A stretch of DNA of 37,277 bases from a virus. Positions 15,212 through 22,505 of the stretch are shown in pieces; positions within the stretch are counted from its first letter, which is position 1, and every line of letters starts with the position of its first letter. The DNA lies in IMG/VR virus record IMGVR_UViG_3300042542_005376, positions 1-37,277 of that record. One strand, given 5' to 3'. Both the position numbers and the translations under genes were made by a program. The notes under the pieces were generated by a model. It did no database searches, was not told where the DNA came from, and worked only from the letters and a program-made list of their open reading frames with translations.

Positions 15212-15501
15212 TGGATCCTTACGCACAAGCTGCTTTTGGTTTTGCTAAAGCATACCAAATGAACATGCAAGCCGCTGATGAGCAGCGGCGAGCTAATCAG
15301 CCGTCCACTAATGCTTTTGCGCAAGGGGTGACCGACGAAGAAACAGACTATCGCTTCTCCCCAACACCACAAGCACCCGTGCCTCCTACGGAGGAGTACA
15401 CAGGTGTTCAGTCTGAAGGCGGTACTGTTTTAGATCAGTCAAACGGCACGCTGCTCTCTCGCGCAAAGCAAAAAGCTTCTAGGTACCTCCAAGGAGCATA
15501 A
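15211..15501 (+). CDS. Small Gln/Ala-rich protein
   Basis: A 96-residue polar, low-complexity protein with an N-terminal Ala-rich helix (YAQAAFGFAKAYQMNMQAAD), a Pro/Thr-rich middle and a basic C-terminal helix (RAKQKASRYLQGA). It overlaps the previous stop by one base. Its composition matches the internal-virion-type proteins of the window, but it lacks the C-terminal tag. The function is unknown. Confidence 0.6.
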   Translation: MDPYAQAAFGFAKAYQMNMQAADEQRRANQPSTNAFAQGVTDEETDYRFSPTPQAPVPPTEEYTGVQSEGGTVLDQSNGTLLSRAKQKASRYLQGA

Positions 15502-15510
15502 TTGAGTTAA

Positions 15511-15536
15511 TATAGTGAGACCCTTAAAGTCTCACT
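15511..15536 (+). promoter_or_regulatory. TATAGT -10-like box and hairpin directly before GTG start
   Basis: TATAGT (15511-15516) is 20 nt before the GTG at 15537. A perfect 8-bp hairpin, AGTGAGAC (15514-15521) with GTCTCACT (15529-15536), ends at the base before the start codon. An AAGGAG at 15491-15496 is 40 nt away. The stem may be an operator or may control translation. Confidence 0.4.
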
Positions 15537-16352
15537 GTGCTCTTAGACTGTTTTACTTACTTTAATGAGCGTGAGCTGCTTGAGCTTCGAATTCGGACTC
15601 TTGAAGATTACGTTGACGGATTTTTAATTACAGATGCAAATCGAACTCACGCCACAGGTGAGTTAAAGCCTTTCACGTGTTTAGAAACTATTCGTGAGCT
15701 TGGGCTGCCTGAAGAAAAAATTCAAGTTATGCACGTAGAGCTGCCCTCTATGGAGGAAGCTCCGGATCCTTGGATTCGTGAAAGGGGCCAGAGGGACGCA
15801 CTAGGCGTGGGTCTTCACCTGATGGATGACGATGATATCTTTATCTGTTCTGATTGCGATGAAATTACAAACCCTAGTAAGTTACCTGACGTAATTGAAG
15901 CTGTACGTGAGCATAAGGATAAAGTAGTTCGTCTTTCGATGTCGATGCACTACGGGAGGGCTGATCGACAACTTGTATCGCCAGAAGGTGAGTTATTTGA
16001 CTGGCGTTGCGGCGTAGTGAGCACAGTGGGACAACTTAAGGATTTTGGTACGTTGTCTTCTATGCGCTCTACACAAAATAATTTTTATGTAGGCAGTCGA
16101 GACGCAGGCTGGCATTTCTCGTGGATGGGCGATTCGGATAGACGTCTAACAAAACTGAAATCTATTGCCGAAGCTTACATTTGGGATCGGCCAGAGGTTC
16201 AAGAACTATGTAAAGAGTTCGAGCCTGATGAGGGTAATACAGACATGCTGGGGCGACCAGACCATTTAATTACCTCCTACCCTGTCGAGGATTTACCCGA
16301 GGAAGCGGTTAAACTGGAAAGAGTTAGAAAGTATTTGCTTCCGGATGGCTAA
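15537..16352 (+). CDS. GT17-type glycosyltransferase
   Basis: A 271-residue protein matching glycosyltransferase family 17. The opening LLDCFTYFNERELLELRIR with VDGFLITDANRTHATGELKP is the family signature (DCF.yf.E..lLe.R, then VD.F.i.....T..G..K). WIRERGQRDAL follows near 80-90 and ICSDCDEIT near 103-111 holds the acidic metal-binding residues. GWHFSWMG near 199-206 is also typical. The eukaryotic founding member adds N-acetylglucosamine to N-glycans; here the donor and acceptor are unknown. The start is GTG, and no ATG lies nearby. Its end overlaps the small basic gene at 16345. Confidence 0.9.
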   Translation: MLLDCFTYFNERELLELRIRTLEDYVDGFLITDANRTHATGELKPFTCLETIRELGLPEEKIQVMHVELPSMEEAPDPWIRERGQRDALGVGLHLMDDDDIFICSDCDEITNPSKLPDVIEAVREHKDKVVRLSMSMHYGRADRQLVSPEGELFDWRCGVVSTVGQLKDFGTLSSMRSTQNNFYVGSRDAGWHFSWMGDSDRRLTKLKSIAEAYIWDRPEVQELCKEFEPDEGNTDMLGRPDHLITSYPVEDLPEEAVKLERVRKYLLPDG

Positions 16353-16503
16353 GAGTATGCCGGCTGAGCTGCTTAAGAAGTTTGCAGCTGATCGTGAAGC
16401 CACCAAAGCCCCCAGCGGTGAGGAAGTGAGTGGTTCTAGCGAAAAGATGGCACGAGCAAAGGCTAAAGCCAAGAAGGCCAAAGAAAGCCTGTCTAAAAAT
16501 TAA
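16345..16503 (+). CDS. Small Lys/Ala-rich basic protein
   Basis: A 52-residue ORF that starts inside the end of the GT17 gene and stops 35 nt before the portal gene. It is helical and strongly basic (MAKSMPAELLKKFAADREA, then KMARAKAKAKKAKESL). Such proteins may bind DNA or pack with it. The overlap and the lack of other genes in this gap make a real gene likely, though no family is known. Confidence 0.6.
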   Translation: MAKSMPAELLKKFAADREATKAPSGEEVSGSSEKMARAKAKAKKAKESLSKN

Positions 16504-16521
16504 TTCTCTTACGAGAATTTT
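16502..16521 (+). terminator. Weak hairpin with short T-run
   Basis: AATTCTC (16502-16508) pairs with GAGAATT (16513-16519) around TTAC and is followed by TT. It could weakly end transcription ahead of the portal. TACGAG (16510-16515) in the stem is 23 nt before the portal start and could be its -10 box. Confidence 0.35.
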
Positions 16522-16538
16522 CACACCCGTGGGTATAG

Positions 16539-18764
16539 ATGTCCAGCTCGATTGAAACTAGGAAAAGATTCACCGAGATCTTAGAGGCGTCTCGTACTCA
16601 AGATCGGAGCAACCAGTCATCGACTATGGTTGTTCTGAGTCATTTGCAGCAGATGACCCTTTTGATGATCAAAAAGGGTCTTGCTTTTTACTGTGATCAA
16701 GACACTTTTAAGAGCCGCACTAAGTTCTTAGAAGACATTATTGCTTTAAACAAATTAGACATTCGTTTCCCTGCGATTATTCGCAACTTTTTGATCGATG
16801 GTTGCGGGTTGTTTTATTTTCGACCAGATCCAAAACTTAAATATCAGATTTATTTCTTTAATAAAAATCAATATCGTGTCTATCACGACGTAAATGGTAA
16901 CGTTGAAGAGGTTGTAATTGTCTATAGCTATAAAATCAAGAACGCTAATTTAGGTTTACCTAGTAATAGTTACGGGCAGAACAAACGCTACGTTCGGCTA
17001 ACCATTACAGCTGATGAAATCAGCGAAGTTGAGACTGATACTGAGCTGAGTTTTGACTTAGAGCCTGGTGCTGTCCTAACTCCGACAAAAAAGAGGCAAA
17101 ACACACTTGGTTTTATCCCGGCAGTTGAGGTTTTAAACAAACCGAACGCTAGCGGTACGGAAGGTGAGGGCGAATTTGACCCATTTATGGAGCAGATCGT
17201 TCTTCACGATCAGCTGACTCGTAATATTGCGAAAAATATTGAGTTTTTTGGCAACCCGACCTTAATTAGTTCGCGCCCACGAAGCGATCTGGTCGAAGCG
17301 AACGACGCTCAGGGCAATTTCCGGCCAACAATCAGCAGCCAATCTGGTTTTGCTGGTGTCGACAGTCCTTCGACTCGTGTCAGTGAGCCTTTTGGCGCTG
17401 GTATGGGTTCTGGTTTGCGCGTTCCGCGAATTATCGCCAACGTCGAGCCATCGGATCGCGTGGGTTACATGACCCCGGACCCCGTTAATGGGGATATGAA
17501 CCGGTATACGCTTCTTCTTCGCGAAGAAATTCGTACCGCGTTAGGTGGAGTTGACGAAATATCAATTTCTGCTGGCGCCACCGCAACAGAAATCAAAGGT
17601 TTGATGGGTCGTGCTCAAGCTACGGCTTTACGGAAGAACAAGAGTTTCCTGACTTACGGTTTTAACCGTTTGCTGGAGATGATGATTTATCACCAAGAAG
17701 TTATTTTCCGTGAGTCGTTTATTGCTGCAGCAGGGCTTAAAGAACCCAAACCTCCGACTGAAGAAACGGAAGAAAGTCTGCAGAAATATCAGACTTCTTT
17801 AGCTAAGTTTGAGTCGAAAGTTACTCAGTCTATTCAACTTGCGCTACAGGAGAATAAAGTTCCTCCCGGAGTTATAGGGCTACCGGAAGATGGGGATCGT
17901 ACTGTAACTTACAGGTATCAAGGTGATGTTTACGAAGACACTGCCTACGACATAAACCAAAAGTCTATTGTCGTCCGTAACTTACAAGAACTCGGTGTGG
18001 ATAGCATCGAAGCTCTTAAGTTCCTGTTTCCTGAAAAGACTGATTCTGAAAGAGCCGAAATGCTGAAGGGCTTCCCCTTCCGTATGGTTCAACAAACACA
18101 ATCAGCAATGCAACAATTTCTGGTATTATTAAGCCAGATGTTGCAGTCTCCGCATCCTCTTGCGCCTAATCAGCCTCTTGCAGCTGATCCTAGACTGAAT
18201 ATCACTCCGCTCCTTTACAGGACATTCGACCACCTCGCGGAAGAACTAACTTACTCGGGTAGCTATGAGCCAGCAGATCCAAGCTTCGACCCCGAGCCCG
18301 GTCTCCCCGGCGGCAGCCCCGGCGGTAATTTCGGACCAGGGCTCAACCGCCTACCCGCAATGGGTGGCGCAAACCTCTACCCCGGCGGTAGCTTCGGTTC
18401 CTACAGCCCAACCGCCGTCGCAGGTGGCACCGGCTTCGGTCCCTTCTACCAACAACCAGTACAACCAGTTAACGTCGCAGTCCTCCCCCAGCAATCCCTG
18501 GGAAGCAGCGATGGGTACCCTGGAACGGGTACTGTCCCAGGTCAATTCGCAATCCCTCAACCAGGTTCCGTCGTCTCCTTACCAGACAATTTCGGAACCG
18601 GCTACTCAACTGAGCAGTCAGAATTTACAGGCCCAACCCTGGGCTTACCAGGCACCCCAGGTAGCGCAGACCTTGCCTACCAGCGTCTCACCGACCCAAA
18701 CTTCCTCGCCGATTTCTACGGCCCCGCAAACGAGCGTAAGCCCCGTAACCGCCGAGGTCGTTAA
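16539..18764 (+). CDS. Portal protein
   Basis: A 741-residue protein that would form the dodecameric DNA gate at one capsid vertex. The N-terminal 570 residues are a folded mixed alpha/beta protein (RFPAIIRNFLIDGCGLFYFR near 78-97, then RNIAKNIEFFGNPTLISSRP, then EISISAGATATEIKGLMGRA near 346-365), a pattern usual for portal proteins that lie directly after terminase genes. The last 165 residues are Gly/Pro-rich low complexity and share 500 nt, in another frame, with the scaffold-like gene starting at 18265. From about 18240 the DNA becomes much richer in C. The call rests on size, composition and position between terminase and scaffold/capsid. Confidence 0.85.
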   Translation: MSSSIETRKRFTEILEASRTQDRSNQSSTMVVLSHLQQMTLLMIKKGLAFYCDQDTFKSRTKFLEDIIALNKLDIRFPAIIRNFLIDGCGLFYFRPDPKLKYQIYFFNKNQYRVYHDVNGNVEEVVIVYSYKIKNANLGLPSNSYGQNKRYVRLTITADEISEVETDTELSFDLEPGAVLTPTKKRQNTLGFIPAVEVLNKPNASGTEGEGEFDPFMEQIVLHDQLTRNIAKNIEFFGNPTLISSRPRSDLVEANDAQGNFRPTISSQSGFAGVDSPSTRVSEPFGAGMGSGLRVPRIIANVEPSDRVGYMTPDPVNGDMNRYTLLLREEIRTALGGVDEISISAGATATEIKGLMGRAQATALRKNKSFLTYGFNRLLEMMIYHQEVIFRESFIAAAGLKEPKPPTEETEESLQKYQTSLAKFESKVTQSIQLALQENKVPPGVIGLPEDGDRTVTYRYQGDVYEDTAYDINQKSIVVRNLQELGVDSIEALKFLFPEKTDSERAEMLKGFPFRMVQQTQSAMQQFLVLLSQMLQSPHPLAPNQPLAADPRLNITPLLYRTFDHLAEELTYSGSYEPADPSFDPEPGLPGGSPGGNFGPGLNRLPAMGGANLYPGGSFGSYSPTAVAGGTGFGPFYQQPVQPVNVAVLPQQSLGSSDGYPGTGTVPGQFAIPQPGSVVSLPDNFGTGYSTEQSEFTGPTLGLPGTPGSADLAYQRLTDPNFLADFYGPANERKPRNRRGR

Positions 18765-19188
18765 TCATTTCGGTATTGAAGCTCCTGGCATTCTGAATCA
18801 GTACGCCTGCTCTCTTGAGGATCTCCTCATGGAGCAAGCTCAGCAGATGGATGCTCTTTCTGCTCGCCATGATGCGATGCAGACCATCCTGACTGATGCG
18901 AATCACCTGGCCGAATACACTGATCGTTATTTCACCGAAGTGGTCCCCGTGGATATTGACGGCGACACTCAGGTGTACCAGGGTCAGCAACAGGCTTACC
19001 AGCCTCGTTATGACATGCCTGCTCCTCCTGCTAATGCTGGCGGCTCCAACACTGGTGCTCAGCCTCAACAGCAGTGGGAGCAGTTCAGCGATGTCATGAA
19101 CCGCAACCCTGAAAACGCTTGGCGTTATCTGAGTCAGATGGGTCCCGAAGCTATGCGCAGCAAGCTTCTGTTTATGGATCCTGCTTGA
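18265..19188 (+). CDS. Probable scaffolding protein, overlapping the portal gene
   Basis: A 307-residue protein read in the frame one base further than the portal over its first 500 nt. Residues 1-165 are Pro/Gln/Ser/Thr-rich and probably disordered, but with folded-looking islands such as NPWEAAMGTLERVLSQVNSQ. Residues 166-307 are more ordered and acidic (LEDLLMEQAQQMDALSARHD, then WEQFSDVMNRNPENAWRYL). Size, helical Gln-rich content and position between portal and capsid fit a scaffold or capsid assembly protein. A strong terminator follows. The start could be further downstream, but no stop interrupts the overlap in either frame, and both readings look coding. Confidence 0.75.
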   Translation: MSQQIQASTPSPVSPAAAPAVISDQGSTAYPQWVAQTSTPAVASVPTAQPPSQVAPASVPSTNNQYNQLTSQSSPSNPWEAAMGTLERVLSQVNSQSLNQVPSSPYQTISEPATQLSSQNLQAQPWAYQAPQVAQTLPTSVSPTQTSSPISTAPQTSVSPVTAEVVNHFGIEAPGILNQYACSLEDLLMEQAQQMDALSARHDAMQTILTDANHLAEYTDRYFTEVVPVDIDGDTQVYQGQQQAYQPRYDMPAPPANAGGSNTGAQPQQQWEQFSDVMNRNPENAWRYLSQMGPEAMRSKLLFMDPA

Positions 19189-19212
19189 TAGGTTAGGAAA
19201 GCAAGAGGATTA

Positions 19213-19236
19213 GCCCTCAATTTTGAGGGCTTTTTT
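19213..19236 (+). terminator. Rho-independent terminator
   Basis: GCCCTCAA (19213-19220) pairs perfectly with TTGAGGGC (19223-19230) and six T follow. It ends the terminase-portal-scaffold transcript 25 nt after the scaffold stop. Confidence 0.9.
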
Positions 19237-19268
19237 CTTGCTATCGTTTATTTACTTGGAGAAACACT

Positions 19269-19403
19269 ATGCGAACTCTTGGTGATCGTCCTTACAGGAC
19301 TGCGCCCGAAGTCAAAACTGAAGAGCCGGTAGTAAACGAGCCCACGCCGGTTGAAGAAGCTACTGAATCGAATAACTTTGATGAGTCAGTGGTAATCAAT
19401 TAA
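19269..19403 (+). CDS. Small acidic protein
   Basis: A 44-residue ORF with a good ribosome-binding site (GGAG 8 nt before ATG) and a TATCGT element 21 nt upstream, placed after a terminator, so it has its own promoter. The N-terminus is RTLGDRPYRTAP and the rest is Glu/Val/Pro-rich. It ends one base before the stop of the convergent holin-like gene. No family is recognised. Confidence 0.6.
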   Translation: MRTLGDRPYRTAPEVKTEEPVVNEPTPVEEATESNNFDESVVIN

Positions 19404-19404
19404 T

Positions 19405-19731
19405 TTAATTTTCGTTTTTACCTATCCGCCTTTCAATTTCTTTTTCAGCTAATCGTTCTGCGGCTGCCAGGATACGAATACCAGCGTAACCAATAATAAA
19501 TGAGGTCGCTATGGCCTCATTTTTTGTAAGTTTAAATCTTTCTTCGATCGCTGGACTTACAAATGTAGCCAGCATGAAGCCAACAACAGAGGCCTTGATT
19601 AAATAAGGTATAACTTTCCTTAGCCCCCGTGGGTGCGTAAGACTTTCAGTAATTGATCCTGAGAAACAGGCTATCGATGCTTCAGGATCTTCAAAAAACA
19701 CTGTAAGTGCCTTCTCAAAATGGGGCTGCAT
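19405..19731 (-). CDS. Putative holin (two-segment membrane protein)
   Basis: A 108-residue protein. Two hydrophobic segments lie at about residues 40-60 (VIPYLIKASVVGFMLATFV) and 72-90 (EAIATSFIIGYAGIRILAA). A charged C-terminal tail follows (RLAEKEIERRIGKNEN). The size, two segments, the Gly-Tyr-x-Gly-x-Arg-Ile-Leu pattern and the charged tail are typical of class II holins, which open the inner membrane for lysis. No lysis partner is adjacent; the lytic transglycosylase is 12 kb away. A TAAAAT element is 24 nt upstream on this strand. It stands alone, opposite to the capsid genes. Confidence 0.55.
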   Translation of the reverse strand: MQPHFEKALTVFFEDPEASIACFSGSITESLTHPRGLRKVIPYLIKASVVGFMLATFVSPAIEERFKLTKNEAIATSFIIGYAGIRILAAAERLAEKEIERRIGKNEN

Positions 19732-19755
19732 TTTGCCTTACAGAGCTTCGTAACT

Positions 19756-19774
19756 ATTTTAAACCAAGTAAAAT
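19756..19774. promoter_or_regulatory. Divergent -10-like elements
   Basis: On the minus strand TAAAAT (19756-19761) is 24 nt upstream of ATG 19731. On the plus strand TAAAAT (19769-19774) is 21 nt upstream of ATG 19796, with TTCGTA 16 nt before it. Confidence 0.4.
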
Positions 19775-19795
19775 TAAAGTATCTGGAGTGTCACT

Positions 19796-20599
19796 ATGGT
19801 GTATACACCGCAAACTAATTGGAAATACGATAAAAACTTATATCACCCGATTCAGTCCGGCCCTCAGCGCACTGGAGACAATTTAAATCTAACAAATACG
19901 TATTTAACAATTTCTAGCGGGTATGTAACACCTTCTGGAATTAATCAAACTTGGTACGGTGTTTTAGATGAAGGTGCTGATTTTGGCTTAATCCCTGTTG
20001 GCCCTCCGAACTTAAGCGGCTACTTCACTACTGACTGGAAGGCAGTTCCGCCGGCTCCGTCTGGTTATTGGACAAACTATGAGAACGTACTGCCCCACAG
20101 CTCTGGTTTACTAGATACATATGTAGGTTTCAGAGCGCAAGGTTTGTACCGTGTCGCAAATGCGACAGTACAGACTGCTTATGGGCCTCGACCAGGGCTG
20201 CGTAACTTCGGTACGCATATTTGGTACGGAGAACAGATTCCTGATAATCAAAACTATGACCCGTTTAAAACACCTAGTTCTAACGACAGCAGTCTCGACG
20301 GCGGAGGAATAACCGGGGGTGGCGTAACCCACCCTGCAACTCGCTCACCTACTCTCACCAACCCAACAAACAACACTTCAGGATCACGTGCCGCGTGGGT
20401 TTACCATTATCCGATTTATTGCCAGTCGTTTACTGAAACTCGGTACACAGGTGTTCCTGGCCAGATGGGTATACCGGTGCGGAATAGTTATCGCGGCAAG
20501 TCACTTCGTTACGTCCCTAACTACGGTTCTGTATACGGTGTACTTGGAGAAGGTGTGCGTAACATGGTGCGTACGTTTAGTCCTGGGACAAAGATTTAA
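19796..20599 (+). CDS. Virion structural protein
   Basis: A 267-residue protein rich in Gly, Tyr, Asn, Thr and Pro and poor in charged residues, which fits a beta-sheet virion protein. Examples are YLTISSGYVTPSGINQTWYG and NYGSVYGVLGEGVRNM. A Gly/Thr/Pro-rich linker lies at about 165-195. The C-terminus is TFSPGTKI, vaguely like the window's tag but not a clear match. It is next to the capsid gene, though an antisense HNH gene now separates them. The stop overlaps that gene's stop by 4 nt. A head or connector role is likely but not specific. Confidence 0.65.
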   Translation: MVYTPQTNWKYDKNLYHPIQSGPQRTGDNLNLTNTYLTISSGYVTPSGINQTWYGVLDEGADFGLIPVGPPNLSGYFTTDWKAVPPAPSGYWTNYENVLPHSSGLLDTYVGFRAQGLYRVANATVQTAYGPRPGLRNFGTHIWYGEQIPDNQNYDPFKTPSSNDSSLDGGGITGGGVTHPATRSPTLTNPTNNTSGSRAAWVYHYPIYCQSFTETRYTGVPGQMGIPVRNSYRGKSLRYVPNYGSVYGVLGEGVRNMVRTFSPGTKI

Positions 20600-21063
20600 A
20601 TGTGAGTCCAGGTGCGTCTTTGGAGGATGTTGTTAATCGATTGCCTAGAAGTATCGAGCTCCTGCGCAATTAGAGGAGCTCGATAGTACTTAGGGTGCGC
20701 CCCTTCCTGCAGAGCTCTTAGACAGAGTACTTGCTCTTCATTCAGCTTTGCTTTTGCGTTTTTCTCTCCTCGTAGGACCTCTGACGAGCTTTCTGAACGT
20801 GGTATCCAGGAAACATTTCCTGGCTCGTAATCACCCGTATCCCCTTTCCTCGACAGAGAGGTTCCTACAGGCGCCTCACCCATGTCGTTATAAAAGTTCT
20901 CAAAACACTCTAACCACTCATTACACACCTTTACCCCCTTGTTTCCATAGTATTTATAGTTAGCAGCGTTTTTGTTATAGCACCTTGTTTTCATGTCCAT
21001 CCAGGCTTTATAGGTTTGTGTATTGGACAGACCGTGTTTTTTATTGAAGCGAGCCATAACCAC
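20596..21063 (-). CDS. HNH homing endonuclease
   Basis: A 155-residue free-standing endonuclease (GTG 21063, or ATG 21057 giving two residues fewer). The pattern HGLSNTQTYKAWMDMKTRCY, then YYGNKGVKVCNEWLECFENF, then LSRKGDTGDYEPGNVSWI is that of phage HNH homing enzymes. The C-terminal LNEEQVLCLRAL with LIAQELDTSRQSINNIL is a helix-turn-helix for DNA recognition. It lies antisense between two virion genes, about 80 nt upstream of the intron-split capsid gene. It is the obvious candidate to mobilise the ORF-less intron, as F-CphI does for a cyanophage psbA intron. TAGAGT (21079-21084, minus) could be its -10 box. Confidence 0.9.
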   Translation of the reverse strand: MVMARFNKKHGLSNTQTYKAWMDMKTRCYNKNAANYKYYGNKGVKVCNEWLECFENFYNDMGEAPVGTSLSRKGDTGDYEPGNVSWIPRSESSSEVLRGEKNAKAKLNEEQVLCLRALQEGAHPKYYRAPLIAQELDTSRQSINNILQRRTWTHI

Positions 21064-21106
21064 TAAGACTGCGACAACACTCTAGCCCACAGGAGTCCTT
21101 AAGGTT

Positions 21107-21112
21107 TATATT
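21107..21112 (+). promoter_or_regulatory. -10-like element TATATT before capsid gene
   Basis: TATATT lies 30 nt before ATG 21143, consistent with the other genes. An AGGAG (21091-21095) is upstream of it. No -35 box is seen. Confidence 0.4.
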
Positions 21113-21142
21113 TGAGAAGTACTTTCTCCTCGGAACTTATCG

Positions 21143-22491
21143 ATGTTTATCGATAGCTGAATGCTCAGATTGTCGCCTAGTTAAGCAATTAACTAGTGAA
21201 AATCGGGTGAATTCAGGGAAGCCCTAACGTAGAGACGAGGGTAATCCTGAGCGAAGCCAAAGGTACACCTTTGGAACGTGCAGAGACTACCGGAGAGGTT
21301 TAGCCCTCTTAATAACCGGCTAGAGCGCCCGACACCCCACGTGGGTGAAGAGATAGTCCAGACCTCGGGGAAACCTGAGACAATCTGAATGACTTTCCGA
21401 AGATTTTAGGTGCGGAGCTGTACCGTCCTCATCCGGCGTATATCGTCGAGATGGCGGCTGAGCCCGTGGTTGTTCACGACTTCTCGAAACAACCCGGCCA
21501 GACTGTGCAGCTGGACCGTTACCGCTTCTTCGGTAATCCTGGCTCTAAGGAATCCCGCGAGCGTACTGCTGAGCAGACCATTGGTACTGCCAACAGCCGC
21601 AATATCGTGAAGGATAAGGTGCTGGTGACTCTTCGCGAGTACACCGGTCCTGCTGACCCGAGTGATCCCACTCAGCCCAGCACCTTCAAGATTGCGCGTG
21701 AGACCCTGATTACCGCCCAGCGTCTGCTGCTGGACACCGGTAACCTCACCACCTTCCACCAATCCATCGGCAGCCTGACTCTGCTCGACGACTATCGTCG
21801 TTGGCGCGACCGGGTGTTCATCAACGAACTTCTGAAGGCTGTTTCCAAGGGTCAGGCTTCTGACACCCAAGGCGGTTACTACTTCCCTGGTGATCTCGCC
21901 ACCGGTGCTCTGACCTACACCAACGCCGAGCAAGCTAAGTTCGACGTTAAGGATGACCTGCTGCGCGTGGTGAAGAGCCTGCGTAAGCGGAACACTCCTA
22001 CCTTCCAGGATGGTTTCTATCGCTGCGTTTGCGATCCGACCTTCCTGATGCACCTGCGTCAGAACAGCGACTTCCGTGAAGTTGCTCGTTATCCTGGCAA
22101 CGGGCAGATCAACCCCCTCATGTCCGGTATGCAGCCCAACGCTGCACTGTACATGGGTCAAGGCTTCGGTCAGGCTACCTTCGTGGCCGGCGAGCCGATC
22201 ATGCCCACCGGCTTCGTGTTTGAAGGCGTGCGCTTCTTCGAAAGCACCAACATGCCTACTCAAACTCAGAGCGCGACCATCGCCTCCAGCACCGCTAACT
22301 ACAACGCTGCTGTCGGTATCTTCTTCGGTCCTCAGGCCGTTGGTGTTGGCATCGGTGGCAACAATGCCCAGGTGCTCCTCAACAACAACGACGATTTCAG
22401 CCGCTTTATCATGATGATTTGGAGCCTGTACGCAGGTTTCGAACTCCTGAACGCTGACTTCGTCACCGTTGGTTACTCTTTCGACGCTTGA
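21143..22491 (+). CDS. Probable major capsid protein (split by intron)
   Basis: The 3' exon is open from about 21382 to 22491. Its reading frame (NDFPKILGAELYRPHPAYIV, then MAAEPVVVHDF) continues upstream of the ATG at 21451, so that ATG is internal. The best model joins ATG TTT ATC GAT (21143-21154) to AAT GAC TTT (from 21388), giving about 371 residues. A TTG start at 21112 with a slightly different 3' splice (after 21379) would give 384 residues reading SSELIDVYRYNLNDFPK. The protein is mixed alpha/beta, Gly/Ala-rich late, with C-ending codons that mark very high expression. Position after the scaffold and the codon bias support a major capsid protein; the family is not proven. Confidence 0.75.
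21155..21387 (+). other. Group I intron (ribozyme, no internal ORF)
   Basis: A self-splicing core is readable. P1 joins exon CGAT plus AG (21151-21156) to TTGTCG (21170-21175), with the required U-G at the splice site. P2 is CTAGTTAA-GCAA-TTAACTAG (21177-21196). P3 is TCGGG (21203) with CCCGA (21328), P4 TCAGG (21213) with CCTGA (21246), P6 CCAAAGG with CCTTTGG (21257-21274), P7 GACTA (21285) with TAGTC (21354), and P8 CACCC with GGGTG (21333-21347). P9 is CTCGGG-GAAA-CCTGAG (21364-21379). CAGA (21359) pairs with TCTG, ending in the terminal G at 21387. The exon AAT can pair with ATT in the guide. The 3' end could instead be 21379. Confidence 0.85.
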
Positions 22492-22505
22492 GGAGGTAAC
22501 TAACA

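Noticed and set aside
18688-19099. Extra frames on both strands inside the scaffold gene
   Set aside because: They are shadows of the codon-biased scaffold frame without domain or ribosome-binding site.
20388-20963. Plus-strand frames of 82 and 71 codons across the end of the virion gene and the HNH gene
   Set aside because: Both are shadows; the HNH reading on the minus strand matches a known family.
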